A DNA stretch of 11,724 nt from Clostridia bacterium (GCA_017425745.1 JAFOXT010000457.1:1-11724); one strand, 5' to 3'; numbered from the stretch's first letter, positions 1 to 7,153 are shown. The notes: a model not told the origin generated them from the letters alone. Numbers and translations are program-made.

Positions 1-2112
1 ATGTTTCCCGAATCAGATGAAGAAGGCGGCTTTGAAAGCGGCGGTTCACCGACAATGCCATTTTTACAAGGGCTTTTCGGTGACTTACAGAACTCACTCA
101 GCATAAAAAACGATAGTGAAAACACGCCCGAAGCGACATCTTCATCAACAAAGCAGTCTGAAAATAACAAGGGCAGACGCAAAAAGAAGGACGAAAAGAA
201 ACGCAAATTCCTTATGCAGTACTGCACCGACCTTACAGAAAAGGCTAAGGCAGGAAAGCTTGATAATATTATCGGCAGAGATAAAGAGCTTGAAAGAGTT
301 GTGCAGATTCTCTGCAGACGTTCAAAGAACAATCCTTGCCTTATCGGTGAGCCTGGTGTAGGTAAAACCGCAATTGCAGAAGCACTCGCTTTAAGAATTG
401 CAAGCGGTAATGTACCTGCAAAGCTTGCTGACAAGGAGATTCACCTTCTTGACCTCACTGCACTTGTTGCAGGCACACAGTTCAGAGGTCAGTTTGAAAG
501 CAGAATCAAGAACCTTGTTGACGAGGTTAAATATAACGGCAACATTATTCTCTTTATCGACGAGGTGCATAACCTTGTTGGTACAGGTGATGCAGAAGGC
601 TCAATGAATGCGGCCAATATTCTTAAGCCCGCACTTTCAAGAGGCGAAATTCAGGTTGTAGGCGCAACTACCTTCACTGAATACAGAAAAAATATCGAAA
701 AGGATGCAGCTCTTGAAAGACGATTCCAGCCCGTTAAGATTGAAGAGCCTTCAATCAAGGACGCAACTGAAATTCTTATCGGTATCAAAAAGTATTACGA
801 AAACTATCACCGCGTAAGAATCAGCGACGAGCTTGTAAAAAAGGCAGTTATTCTTTCAGAAAGATACATTACAGACCGTTTTCTTCCCGATAAGGCAATT
901 GACCTTCTCGACGAAGCGTGTACCTGTGCAAACCTTCGTAATAAAGCAATTTCAGACCTTGAAATTGCCGAGAGAAAGCTCACTGAGCTTAAAGAGGACG
1001 AAGAAGACCTTATGAATACTCAGGAAGACCCTGATTACGAAGCAATTGCCAAGGTTAAGAGCGAAATTGTCAAGTATGAAACAGATATGGAAGGTCTTTC
1101 AGAAAGAGCAAGCGATAACGAAGTAACAGAGGTTGATATTGCAAAGGTAATCGAGCTCTGGACAGGCGTACCCTCAAGCAAGATTATTGAAAGCGATCTC
1201 AAAAAGCTTGCAGGACTTGAAGACACACTCAGAAAAAAGGTTATCGGTCAGGACGAGGCAATCAGAGTTATTGCTGCTGCAATCAAGCGTAACCGTGTGC
1301 AGATAAGTCCAAGAAGAAGACCGGCATCATTCATCTTTGTCGGCCCCACAGGTGTAGGTAAAACCGAGCTTGTAAAGCAAATTTCTTCTGAGCTTTTCTC
1401 AACTCCCGAAACTCTTATCAGACTTGATATGTCCGAGTTTATGGAAAAGCACAGCGTTTCAAGAATTATCGGTTCCCCTCCGGGTTATGTAGGCTATGAC
1501 GAGGCGGGACAGCTTACTGAAAAGGTAAGAAGAAAGCCCTACAGTGTAATTCTCTTTGACGAAATTGAAAAGGCTCACCCCGACGTTATGAATATTCTTC
1601 TTCAGATTCTTGACGAAGGCAGAATCACCGATGCTCAGGGCAGAACTGTCAACTTTGAAAACACTGTAATAGTAATGACTTCAAACGCAGGCAGTGAAAG
1701 AAAAGGCAGTTCAATCGGCTTTGGCAAGGAAAAAGGGGATATGACAAGAGAAAAGGTTATGAAGGCTCTTTCAGAATTCCTCAGACCCGAATTTATCGGC
1801 AGAGTTGATGAGGTAGCAGTTTTCAACAGCCTTACAGAAGAGGACTATGTAAAAATTGCAGACCTTCTTCTTTCAGAGCTCAGCGAGTCACTCAGTGAAA
1901 AGCTCATTGATTTTAAGTGGACAGATGAAGTGAAGGCTTATCTTGCAAAGAAAGCACACGGCGGCTCAAGAGGAGCAAGAGACCTCCGCAACCTTATCAG
2001 AAAAGAGATTGAAGACGAAATTGCAAATATCATTATTGATAACGCAGATTCTCTTGTTACAGCAATTGCGGCTGAAATCAAAGAGGAAAAGCTTGTGCTT
2101 TCCCACATATAA
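1..2112 (+). CDS. Clp/Hsp100 AAA+ unfoldase, ClpE/ClpC type (probably 5'-truncated)
   Basis: ATP-driven unfoldase expected to feed substrates to the ClpP peptidase in the cytoplasm. Two AAA+ modules are visible. D1 has Walker A GEPGVGKT (residues 116-123), Walker B ending IDE (186-188) and the arginine-finger region ERRF (239-242). D2 has Walker A GPTGVGKT (448-455), Walker B ending FDE (519-521), pore loop GYVG (495-498) and sensor-2 GSRGAR (655-660). A short charged middle segment (about 316-368) fits ClpC/ClpE, not the long ClpB coiled coil. The IGF tripeptide (572-574) in D2 is the ClpP-docking loop. Residues 1-68 are a Gly/Ser/Lys-rich linker, and no Clp_N repeats are seen. ClpE proteins carry an N-terminal zinc finger ahead of such a linker, so the base-1 ATG is probably an internal Met and the true start lies upstream; no ribosome binding site is visible. 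ClpE is favoured over ClpC because of the RGQFE loop (162-166) and the linker, but the paralogue is not certain. Confidence 0.93.
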   Translation: MFPESDEEGGFESGGSPTMPFLQGLFGDLQNSLSIKNDSENTPEATSSSTKQSENNKGRRKKKDEKKRKFLMQYCTDLTEKAKAGKLDNIIGRDKELERVVQILCRRSKNNPCLIGEPGVGKTAIAEALALRIASGNVPAKLADKEIHLLDLTALVAGTQFRGQFESRIKNLVDEVKYNGNIILFIDEVHNLVGTGDAEGSMNAANILKPALSRGEIQVVGATTFTEYRKNIEKDAALERRFQPVKIEEPSIKDATEILIGIKKYYENYHRVRISDELVKKAVILSERYITDRFLPDKAIDLLDEACTCANLRNKAISDLEIAERKLTELKEDEEDLMNTQEDPDYEAIAKVKSEIVKYETDMEGLSERASDNEVTEVDIAKVIELWTGVPSSKIIESDLKKLAGLEDTLRKKVIGQDEAIRVIAAAIKRNRVQISPRRRPASFIFVGPTGVGKTELVKQISSELFSTPETLIRLDMSEFMEKHSVSRIIGSPPGYVGYDEAGQLTEKVRRKPYSVILFDEIEKAHPDVMNILLQILDEGRITDAQGRTVNFENTVIVMTSNAGSERKGSSIGFGKEKGDMTREKVMKALSEFLRPEFIGRVDEVAVFNSLTEEDYVKIADLLLSELSESLSEKLIDFKWTDEVKAYLAKKAHGGSRGARDLRNLIRKEIEDEIANIIIDNADSLVTAIAAEIKEEKLVLSHI

Positions 2113-2129
2113 ACAGCATAATCTTAACT

Positions 2130-2162
2130 AAAAGCGACATTCCGTTTAGGAGTGTCGCTTTT
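2130..2162 (+). terminator. Intrinsic terminator of the Clp gene
   Basis: Fourteen-base-pair stem with one G-U pair: AAAAGCGACATTCC (2130-2143), loop GTTTA, GGAGTGTCGCTTTT (2149-2162). It starts 18 bases after the Clp stop codon, and the right arm ends in the T-run. It separates the Clp gene from the hydrolase unit. Confidence 0.92.
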
Positions 2163-2183
2163 AAATAAACCGTTCGATTACTA

Positions 2184-2213
2184 TTGACAAAGCTTGTTAA
2201 TTTTATGTATAAT
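2184..2213 (+). promoter_or_regulatory. Sigma-A promoter for the first hydrolase unit
   Basis: Perfect -35 TTGACA (2184-2189) and perfect -10 TATAAT (2208-2213) with an 18-base spacer. Transcription would start near 2220, giving a leader of about 180 nt before the ATG at 2399. The nine bases TTGACAAAG recur at 2247-2255. A second, weaker promoter is possible from TTGACA at 2238-2243 with GACAAT at 2261-2266 (17-base spacer). Confidence 0.85.
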
Positions 2214-2246
2214 AAATAGAGATTTTTTGTGGAAGGATTGACAGTC

Positions 2247-2327
2247 TTGACAAAGTTTGCGACAATTTTAACAAACAGACAGACAGGACATAGTTCTGTT
2301 ATTTCCGCATATCATATTTTAAATTAA
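2247..2327 (+). CDS. Possible 26-residue leader peptide / small ORF
   Basis: A TTG codon lies 9 bases after a good ribosome binding site GGAAGGA (2231-2237) and opens 26 sense codons ending in TAA at 2325-2327. The product would begin MTKFATILTN and end AYHILN, with four Thr and no Cys or Trp; there is no membrane segment. The stop codon overlaps the first two bases of the terminator-like hairpin that precedes the hydrolase gene, which is the geometry of a translated leader coupled to attenuation. There is no obvious run of a single amino acid codon to name an effector. The same bases could instead be non-coding RNA or contain a second promoter, so this is tentative. Confidence 0.3.
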   Translation: MTKFATILTNRQTGHSSVISAYHILN

Positions 2328-2369
2328 CCGTTTTGGTCCGGATGAAAATTCGGGTCAGGGCGGTTTTTT
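2326..2369 (+). terminator. Intrinsic-terminator-like attenuator in the hydrolase leader
   Basis: Left arm 2326-2340 (AACCGTTTTGGTCCG), loop 2341-2350 and right arm 2351-2365 (CGGGTCAGGGCGGTT) pair over 15 positions, several of them G-U, and run into T6 at 2364-2369. It sits about 105 bases downstream of the inferred start of transcription and only 29 bases before the hydrolase ATG. There is little room for another promoter after it, so expression of the next gene would require read-through or antitermination. Confidence 0.7.
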
Positions 2370-2398
2370 ATATTTAAATTTTTGAGGAGGCAATTCAA

Positions 2399-3973
2399 AT
2401 GAAAAAGAAAATTATCTCTGTGCTTTTAGCAACTATTCTTATTTTCAGTGCTATGGCTCCTGCAGCTTCAGCAGTAGGTGAAGCAAAACCAATTTATCCC
2501 GTTGTTTATGTAACAGGATACGGGCCCAATATTTTTGCTGTAAAAGGTGATATGACTTCTGAAATTTATTGGCCAACAAGTGAAGATCTCGGTGCAATTT
2601 TAAAGGAAGCAATCGGTCCTTGCCTTAAGGAGCTTGCAGTAGCTCTTGTAACTGACGATTTCTCAAAGTATTGCGATGAGCTTTATAAGGCAATTCATCC
2701 TATCTATGAGGACATTTCTCTCGCTCCCGACGGAATGCCTAAGGATGCTTCAGGCAGAGGCGAAAATCCCAACCACATTTTCCTTATGTATGATAAGTAC
2801 ACAGGCGGTGACGAAACCTTCCCTTATGACTGGAGACTTTCACCTGAATATTCAGCTGCAGAGCTCAGCACCTTCGTTGATACAATGATCAGAGAAACAG
2901 GTGCTCCCAAGGTTAATATCGTAGCCCGTTGCCTTGGCGGTAACGTTCTTTCAGCTTATCTTCAGAATGATCCCAACGCTGTAAATAAGGTAGAAACAGC
3001 TGTATTCTACATTCCTTCAACAGAAGGTATCGGTCTTTTCGGTCAGCTTTTCTCAGGTAAGCTTGACATCACAGCAGACAACCTCAATACATATGTAGAA
3101 GAGCTTGTAAAGTATCAGGCTCTCGTTGATGATCCTGCCGTTCAGGATTTCCTCATTGTGCTTATTTCAATTCTTGAACAGATTAAGTTCCTCAGCCTTG
3201 CTGAGTCAGCTTTTGAAAAGCTGATTGATGAAATCGGCTCAAACCTTATTCCCAGAATTATCAGAAGAAGCTACGGCTCATTCCCGTCATTCTGGTCAAT
3301 GGTGCCCGCTGAAGACCTTGAAACAGCAATTGAATATGTTTATAATACACCTGAACTCAAAGAAGAATATGCAGGTACAATTGAAAAGGCTCGTCACTAC
3401 CGTGACAATGTTCAGCTTAACGCAAGAAAGAATATTCAGGAGCTTAGCGATAAAATCGACATAAAGGTTATTTCAAAGTATAATATTCCTCTTATGCCCA
3501 TTATTCCTGATTGTGATAAGAACAGTGACGGCACTGCAGAAACAATTTATACTTCCTTCGGCGCAACTGTATCAGATTTCGGCAAGACACTTACAGCTGA
3601 TTATATTGCTTCAATGCCTGAAGCAAACAAGAAGTACCTTTCAGCTGACGAACAGATTGATGCTTCAACCTGTGCTCTTCCAAATGAAACATGGTTCATC
3701 AAAAACAGCTATCACGACCATTTCCCTGCAAGCATTGATAAGCTTATTGACACAATGCTTCTTACAGATATGGACATATTCTCAAACCCTGAATATCCTC
3801 AGTTCCTTGAAGATACAGGTGCAGAAAAGCTTGTTCCCGTAACAGAAAAAGATGAGGTAAGACCTGACGATAATTCATTTGAAGGCATTATTGCTCTTTT
3901 CAAGAGATTTATTGCAAGTATGATTGAAATTTTCAAAAAGCTTTTCAATTCAGTACCCCAGAATGCTGCGTAA
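2399..3973 (+). CDS. Exported alpha/beta-hydrolase (LCAT/lipase-like) with Cys at the nucleophile position
   Basis: 524 residues, with RBS GAGGAGG (2384-2390) 8 bases before the ATG. Residues 1-25 form a signal peptide (KKK, hydrophobic core, ASA before the likely cleavage site), so the protein is secreted or surface-held. YPVVYVTGYG (33-42) matches the first strand and oxyanion turn of lipase-type hydrolases. The nucleophile elbow reads A-R-C-L-G-G (176-181), so Cys178 stands where GxSxG has Ser. Probable partners are Asp377 (NSDG, 375-378) and His439 (SYHDH, 437-441). The region 220-340 is a helical cap. The C-terminus (496-518) is an amphipathic, Lys-containing hydrophobic helix that may touch the membrane. 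It shares the DAST...LP..TWF block (421-433), the following His region and a SxPxxPQF motif with the next gene, so they are diverged paralogues. Substrate unknown; lipid or ester hydrolysis or acyl transfer is inferred. The Cys may mean a changed mechanism or a non-catalytic protein. Confidence 0.8.
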   Translation: MKKKIISVLLATILIFSAMAPAASAVGEAKPIYPVVYVTGYGPNIFAVKGDMTSEIYWPTSEDLGAILKEAIGPCLKELAVALVTDDFSKYCDELYKAIHPIYEDISLAPDGMPKDASGRGENPNHIFLMYDKYTGGDETFPYDWRLSPEYSAAELSTFVDTMIRETGAPKVNIVARCLGGNVLSAYLQNDPNAVNKVETAVFYIPSTEGIGLFGQLFSGKLDITADNLNTYVEELVKYQALVDDPAVQDFLIVLISILEQIKFLSLAESAFEKLIDEIGSNLIPRIIRRSYGSFPSFWSMVPAEDLETAIEYVYNTPELKEEYAGTIEKARHYRDNVQLNARKNIQELSDKIDIKVISKYNIPLMPIIPDCDKNSDGTAETIYTSFGATVSDFGKTLTADYIASMPEANKKYLSADEQIDASTCALPNETWFIKNSYHDHFPASIDKLIDTMLLTDMDIFSNPEYPQFLEDTGAEKLVPVTEKDEVRPDDNSFEGIIALFKRFIASMIEIFKKLFNSVPQNAA

Positions 3974-3987
3974 CCATTTATCAACAA

Positions 3988-4020
3988 AAAATCCCTCGAA
4001 GTTTAAATTCGAGGGATTTT
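3988..4020 (+). terminator. Intrinsic terminator after the first hydrolase
   Basis: Thirteen-base-pair perfect stem: AAAATCCCTCGAA (3988-4000), loop GTTTAAA, TTCGAGGGATTTT (4008-4020). It starts 14 bases after the stop codon. A-rich and T-rich flanks would allow function on either strand, but no minus-strand gene approaches it. Confidence 0.92.
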
Positions 4021-4075
4021 CTATTGTAATTTTAATTAATTAAATTAATTATTTCTTAATTAATTCATATTCATA

Positions 4076-4084
4076 TGTTATAAT
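4076..4084 (+). promoter_or_regulatory. Extended -10 promoter for the second hydrolase
   Basis: TGTTATAAT is a perfect extended -10 (TGn + TATAAT, hexamer at 4079-4084). The -35 region about 17 bases upstream is only a weak TTAATT-like match within a very AT-rich stretch (4025-4075). Transcription would start near 4091, leaving a short leader of about 27 nt with no room for an attenuator, unlike the paralogue upstream. Confidence 0.7.
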
Positions 4085-4117
4085 AACTTCAATTGTTCAA
4101 AATAGGAAGTGATTGTA

Positions 4118-6025
4118 TTGAAAAAACTGATTGCCGTAATACTTTCAGTTGTTATGCTTTTTTCAATAACAGGTCTTGCTTTTGCCGAAAAAGAGCAGAC
4201 GACAGATACACCTATAATTATAATACCGGGCTTTCTTCAGACTAATCTGCAGTTCAAAAAGGAAGACGGAAGCTTTGAAAAGGTGTGGCTGCCTGATTTT
4301 GCAGAAAAGTTTGATGTAATCGGCAAGAATATTCCTGAAATTGTTGATTCAATGGTAAAGGCGTTTGCAGATGATCCGGAGGCTCTTGGTAAGGCTCTGA
4401 TGAATATGATGTCTGAGCTTATGCCTAAGATGATGTGTAACCCTGACGGAACAAGCCTTTATCCCGTTACCCATTATGAAAATGACCCCGCAAAAAGAAA
4501 TATGCATTACATAAAAAATTCAGGCGAAAAGGTTAGTATGCAGGCCTATTATACTTTCGCTGATCATATCTGCAAGGAAGGTTATGCAAAAGCTGAAAAT
4601 GTTTTTGTCTTTGAATATGACGGAAGAATGGACGCACTTACAGTTGCTGATGAGCTGAGAGTCTTTGTCAAGGCTGTAAAAAGCTATAGCGGTAAGGATA
4701 AAGTCAGACTTTTCGGTGTCAGCTACGGTGGACAGATTGCAGAAACTTATCTTCATCTGTATAAGGATGACGGAGATGTGGAAAAGGTAGTTTTCAGCGT
4801 ACCTTCCTTCGGTGGAACCAATTTCGGCGACAGATTATTGAACGGAACAGTTGATTTCGCTCTTGACGATGTAATCGGAATTATTGAAAATATTACGGGC
4901 AGTGATACCGACTACGGTAAATTGCTGAAGGATGTTGACCCGGAATTTTTCAGCCGACTTCTCAATGGTGTTTCGGCAGGTATCACTGAGTATGCAAAAT
5001 ATTGGGGCTCTGTTTATTCACTTACTTCGGTTGAGCATTATGAAAGCCTTAAATCTAAATTCCTGCATCCATCGTTCAGTGAAGAGCTTATCAGAAGGAA
5101 CGATATAATTCACTATGAAATTATGCCAGCTGTAAGAGAGACTCTTAAAAAGTGTATGGAAAGCGGTATTGAAATTGCAATTCATGCCTGCAGCGGACTT
5201 AATCTTTCACTCGGCGGCGAAGAAAACAGCGATTTACTTCTTGCAGTCAAGGATGTTACCGGTGCAGAAAGCACAGTGCTTGGAAAAAGATACGAAAACG
5301 GCTATACAGGCGCAAGAACTGAATGCACCGATGAAAGCCATCATCACGTTTCTCCCTCAATGGAAATTGACGCTTCAACAGCATATCTTCCCGAGCATAC
5401 ATGGTTTGTTGACGGATCTCACCACGCAATGTTCCAGTATGAGCAGTACGGTCTTGCTCTTGCAACAAAGGCTGTTTGTACCGATGAGCTCAAGGACGTT
5501 TATTCGAGCCCTGACTTCCCTCAGTTTGTTTGCTCAGATAATCCTAACAACGGCGTTTATGCTGAGTTTGATGTGAGCACCTCGGGCTACATCACTGACG
5601 AGGACAGCAAGCTTATTATTGAAAATATTTACAAGAGAAACAAAATCAAAATCCTTTCGGTAAAGGCAAAGGGAATGGAGCTTGAATTCAGTCCCGAGGA
5701 TAAGGTGCTTTCACCGGGAGAAACACTTGAAGTTGCTTTTAACGGAGAAATTCCCGAAGGCAATGCAGTAAGAACAGCCGTTACGGTTAAGTACATAAAA
5801 TATGACCTTTTAAGCAAGGTTGCAGAAAGAACCTTTGATTTCACTGTGCTCAGTAATGAAAAAACAGACAGTGACGGCAAAATAGTAGGTAATGAATTTG
5901 ATGAAACCTTTTCTTCGGGAATTCCTGCGCTGGACAGATTGATTGCATCAGTGATGAACGTGGTTGATCTTGTGTTTGTGTTTGTTGAATTTATCCGAAG
6001 CGACGCTTTCAGATATCTTTTGTGA
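4118..6025 (+). CDS. Exported alpha/beta-hydrolase / lipase-like protein with canonical GxSxG
   Basis: 635 residues from the TTG at 4118. That start is preferred over the in-frame GTG at 4109 because AGGAAG (4104-4109) lies 8 bases before the TTG and overlaps the GTG, and because the product then opens as a typical signal peptide (MKKLIAVILS..., cleavage after AFA, about residue 23). IIPGF (35-39) is the oxyanion-side strand. The nucleophile elbow is G-V-S-Y-G (200-204), Ser202. Probable partners are Asp372 (NSD) and His435 or His436 (GSHH). The domain ends near 470 with SSPDFPQF. Residues about 480-580 look like a beta-sandwich (Ig-like) domain absent from the first paralogue. Residues 607-626 form a strongly hydrophobic C-terminal segment, consistent with membrane retention. 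A His cluster lies at 408-410. It has its own promoter and terminator, so it is not in an operon with its paralogue. A lipase, esterase or acyltransferase activity is inferred; the substrate cannot be read. Confidence 0.85.
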   Translation: MKKLIAVILSVVMLFSITGLAFAEKEQTTDTPIIIIPGFLQTNLQFKKEDGSFEKVWLPDFAEKFDVIGKNIPEIVDSMVKAFADDPEALGKALMNMMSELMPKMMCNPDGTSLYPVTHYENDPAKRNMHYIKNSGEKVSMQAYYTFADHICKEGYAKAENVFVFEYDGRMDALTVADELRVFVKAVKSYSGKDKVRLFGVSYGGQIAETYLHLYKDDGDVEKVVFSVPSFGGTNFGDRLLNGTVDFALDDVIGIIENITGSDTDYGKLLKDVDPEFFSRLLNGVSAGITEYAKYWGSVYSLTSVEHYESLKSKFLHPSFSEELIRRNDIIHYEIMPAVRETLKKCMESGIEIAIHACSGLNLSLGGEENSDLLLAVKDVTGAESTVLGKRYENGYTGARTECTDESHHHVSPSMEIDASTAYLPEHTWFVDGSHHAMFQYEQYGLALATKAVCTDELKDVYSSPDFPQFVCSDNPNNGVYAEFDVSTSGYITDEDSKLIIENIYKRNKIKILSVKAKGMELEFSPEDKVLSPGETLEVAFNGEIPEGNAVRTAVTVKYIKYDLLSKVAERTFDFTVLSNEKTDSDGKIVGNEFDETFSSGIPALDRLIASVMNVVDLVFVFVEFIRSDAFRYLL

Positions 6026-6034
6026 TAAAAAAAT

Positions 6035-6068
6035 AAAAGACAATCTTCCGTGAAGAAGGTTGTCTTTT
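6035..6068. terminator. Bidirectional terminator between convergent genes
   Basis: Fourteen-base-pair stem with one G-U pair: AAAAGACAATCTTC (6035-6048), loop of six, GAAGGTTGTCTTTT (6055-6068), with a T-run on the plus strand. On the minus strand the stem is followed by TTTT-A-TTTTTTT, so it can also end the DAPG-hydrolase-like gene, whose stop codon is at 6122. Confidence 0.9.
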
Positions 6069-6121
6069 TAATAGCTGTAATTTTTGCCGAAACTTAAAGC
6101 ATATGATAAGACGGAATTTGC

Positions 6122-6847
6122 TTACTTATATTTTTCATACAATATAGGAAGAATTTCGTGCAGGTTACGGTATTCTACACAACAATGTTCAGCCATGCCT
6201 TTTGCCATATCTTCAGTGATAATTATTTTTCTCAACAAGCTGCTTTTCATAGTTTTTCCAAGCCAGAATCTGCTTATCATAAACAGTCCGTCTTCGGTTT
6301 GTCTGAAAATATGTGCCATTTCTGTATGCTTTACTAAATTATTAAAAGCACCTACATGGCCGCACACAATACATTGAATATTATTTTTCTTCATAACCTC
6401 TTCAGAAAAGCCGAATTCCTGAGGTGTAACAAAATCGATTCTTAAAGGTAATTTTGCACTGCCGATTTTTTCTAACGGATATTGAGTGTTGTTTTGAAAA
6501 GGGGGACAGGACTTCTGATTGAAATATTCTTTCTGCTTTTTTGAATAGCCTATTCCGTAATGCTCTCCGGGGAACCATACCTGATAACGCTCTTTTGCCT
6601 GCGGATGCCACCAGAACCACCAATCAATCATTTCAGCTGTAATTCCCGGCATCGGACATATCATTGATACAAGGTAAGTGCCGTCATCCATTTTTGTATA
6701 CCCAATTTCTGTCTGTAGGTCAGAATCAGATAAAACATTGTTCTTCTGGTCAAAAGGTGTTTTTGTTATTTGATTTTTTATCAGAGCTTTTTCGATTTCC
6801 GGCGGCATTTTCGGTAATGCTTTTTTCAATAACTCTTTTATTTCCAT
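6122..6847 (-). CDS. DAPG/phloretin hydrolase-family protein (PhlG-like)
   Basis: 241 residues, with AGAAGG 8 bases before the ATG. Family marks are CPMPGIT (64-70), followed by DWWFWWH (75-81), then WFPGEHYG (91-98), SRFWLG (192-197), and H..xE plus NLHEILPILY (H221, E225, 228-237). These are the hallmarks I associate with the PhlG-type hydrolases that cleave a C-C bond in 2,4-diacetylphloroglucinol or phloretin with a bound metal. His81 and the His221/Glu225 pair are the best candidates for metal ligands by analogy with PhlG. The protein has no signal peptide and is cytoplasmic. C159, C162, H174 and H179 imitate a C2H2 finger. It lies alone on the minus strand, convergent with the hydrolase gene, with its own promoter. 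The substrate is unknown; gut relatives might act on plant acylphloroglucinols or dihydrochalcones, which is inference. Confidence 0.78.
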   Translation of the reverse strand: MEIKELLKKALPKMPPEIEKALIKNQITKTPFDQKNNVLSDSDLQTEIGYTKMDDGTYLVSMICPMPGITAEMIDWWFWWHPQAKERYQVWFPGEHYGIGYSKKQKEYFNQKSCPPFQNNTQYPLEKIGSAKLPLRIDFVTPQEFGFSEEVMKKNNIQCIVCGHVGAFNNLVKHTEMAHIFRQTEDGLFMISRFWLGKTMKSSLLRKIIITEDMAKGMAEHCCVEYRNLHEILPILYEKYK

Positions 6848-6883
6848 TTGTCAAACCTTCTGCAACTTTATATTTATGAACCG

Positions 6884-6912
6884 ATTATATCACACACAAC
6901 CAAAAATTACAA
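6884..6912 (-). promoter_or_regulatory. Promoter of the PhlG-like gene
   Basis: Read on the minus strand: -35 TTGTAA (6912-6907), 17-base spacer, extended -10 TGATATAAT (6892-6884). Transcription would start near 6877, about 30 nt before the ATG. The repeat-like DNA begins directly upstream of the -35. Confidence 0.75.
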
Positions 6913-7014
6913 TCGGGTGCGGGTGTCTCGCCCACAATTATTCATTATTCATCTGCGAAGCGACTTCATTGTTCATTAGAAAATCCGTTCTTTATGAAAT
7001 TAAAAATGAATAAT
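6913..7014. repeat. Small repeat-like intergenic stretch (possible decayed MITE)
   Basis: Contains a GC-rich segment (GGGTG ... CGCCCAC, 6915-6935), two overlapping copies of ATTATTCAT (6937-6945, 6944-6952), a GAAG-CGA-CTTC mini-hairpin (6957-6967), and AATGAATAAT (7005-7014), the exact reverse complement of ATTATTCATT at 6937-6946. Ten-base inverted ends about 78 bases apart, with no coding content, resemble the small non-coding repeats common between genes in gut Clostridia. No target-site duplication is convincing. Only one copy is present here, so repetitiveness in the genome is inferred. Confidence 0.35.
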
Positions 7015-7017
7015 ACA

Positions 7018-7056
7018 AACGAAAAATCCGCCCACTTTCGTGAACGGATTTTCGTT
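7018..7056 (-). terminator. Terminator of the tRNA-Thr gene
   Basis: On the minus strand, directly after the CCA end: a long stem with one bulge whose inner part closes on CAC-GAAA-GTG (a GNRA-type loop, 7039-7036). The right arm contains GGATTTTT and then CGTTTG. The stem is long and stable, but the T-run is partly inside it. The left arm can alternatively pair perfectly over 12 bases with 6979-6990. Confidence 0.7.
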
Positions 7057-7132
7057 TGGAGCTGTTAACCGGATTCGAACCGGTGACCTCGTCCTTACCA
7101 AGGACGTGCTCTGCCTGCTGAGCCATAACAGC
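7057..7132 (-). tRNA. tRNA-Thr (anticodon GGT), CCA encoded
   Basis: A 76-base cloverleaf can be drawn: acceptor stem GCTGTTA / TAACAGC, D-stem GCTC / GAGC with eight-base loop AGCAGGCA, anticodon stem CGTCC / GGACG with loop TTGGTAA (anticodon GGT, decodes ACC/ACU), variable loop AGGTC, T-stem ACCGG / CCGGT with loop TTCGAAT. The discriminator is U73 and CCA is encoded in the DNA. It is a single-gene transcription unit with its own promoter and terminator. Confidence 0.97.
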
Positions 7133-7153
7133 AAATATTTACACAGCTCATTG

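Noticed and set aside
1..205. A genuinely short Clp protein lacking any N-terminal domain.
   Set aside because: The open frame begins exactly at the window edge with no visible ribosome binding site, and the linker resembles the segment after the ClpE zinc finger. Truncation by the edge is more likely.
3509..3532. DxDxNxDG pattern (residues 371-378) in the first hydrolase, resembling a dockerin or EF-hand calcium loop.
   Set aside because: There is no second repeat and no acidic residue at the loop's last ligand position. Asp377 is better explained as the catalytic acid of the hydrolase fold.
6371..6433. C2H2 zinc-finger-like C-x2-C-x11-H-x4-H in the PhlG-like protein as evidence for a DNA-binding regulator.
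   Set aside because: The surrounding sequence carries enzyme family motifs on both sides, the spacing is one short of canonical, and there is only one such unit. It is kept only as a side remark.
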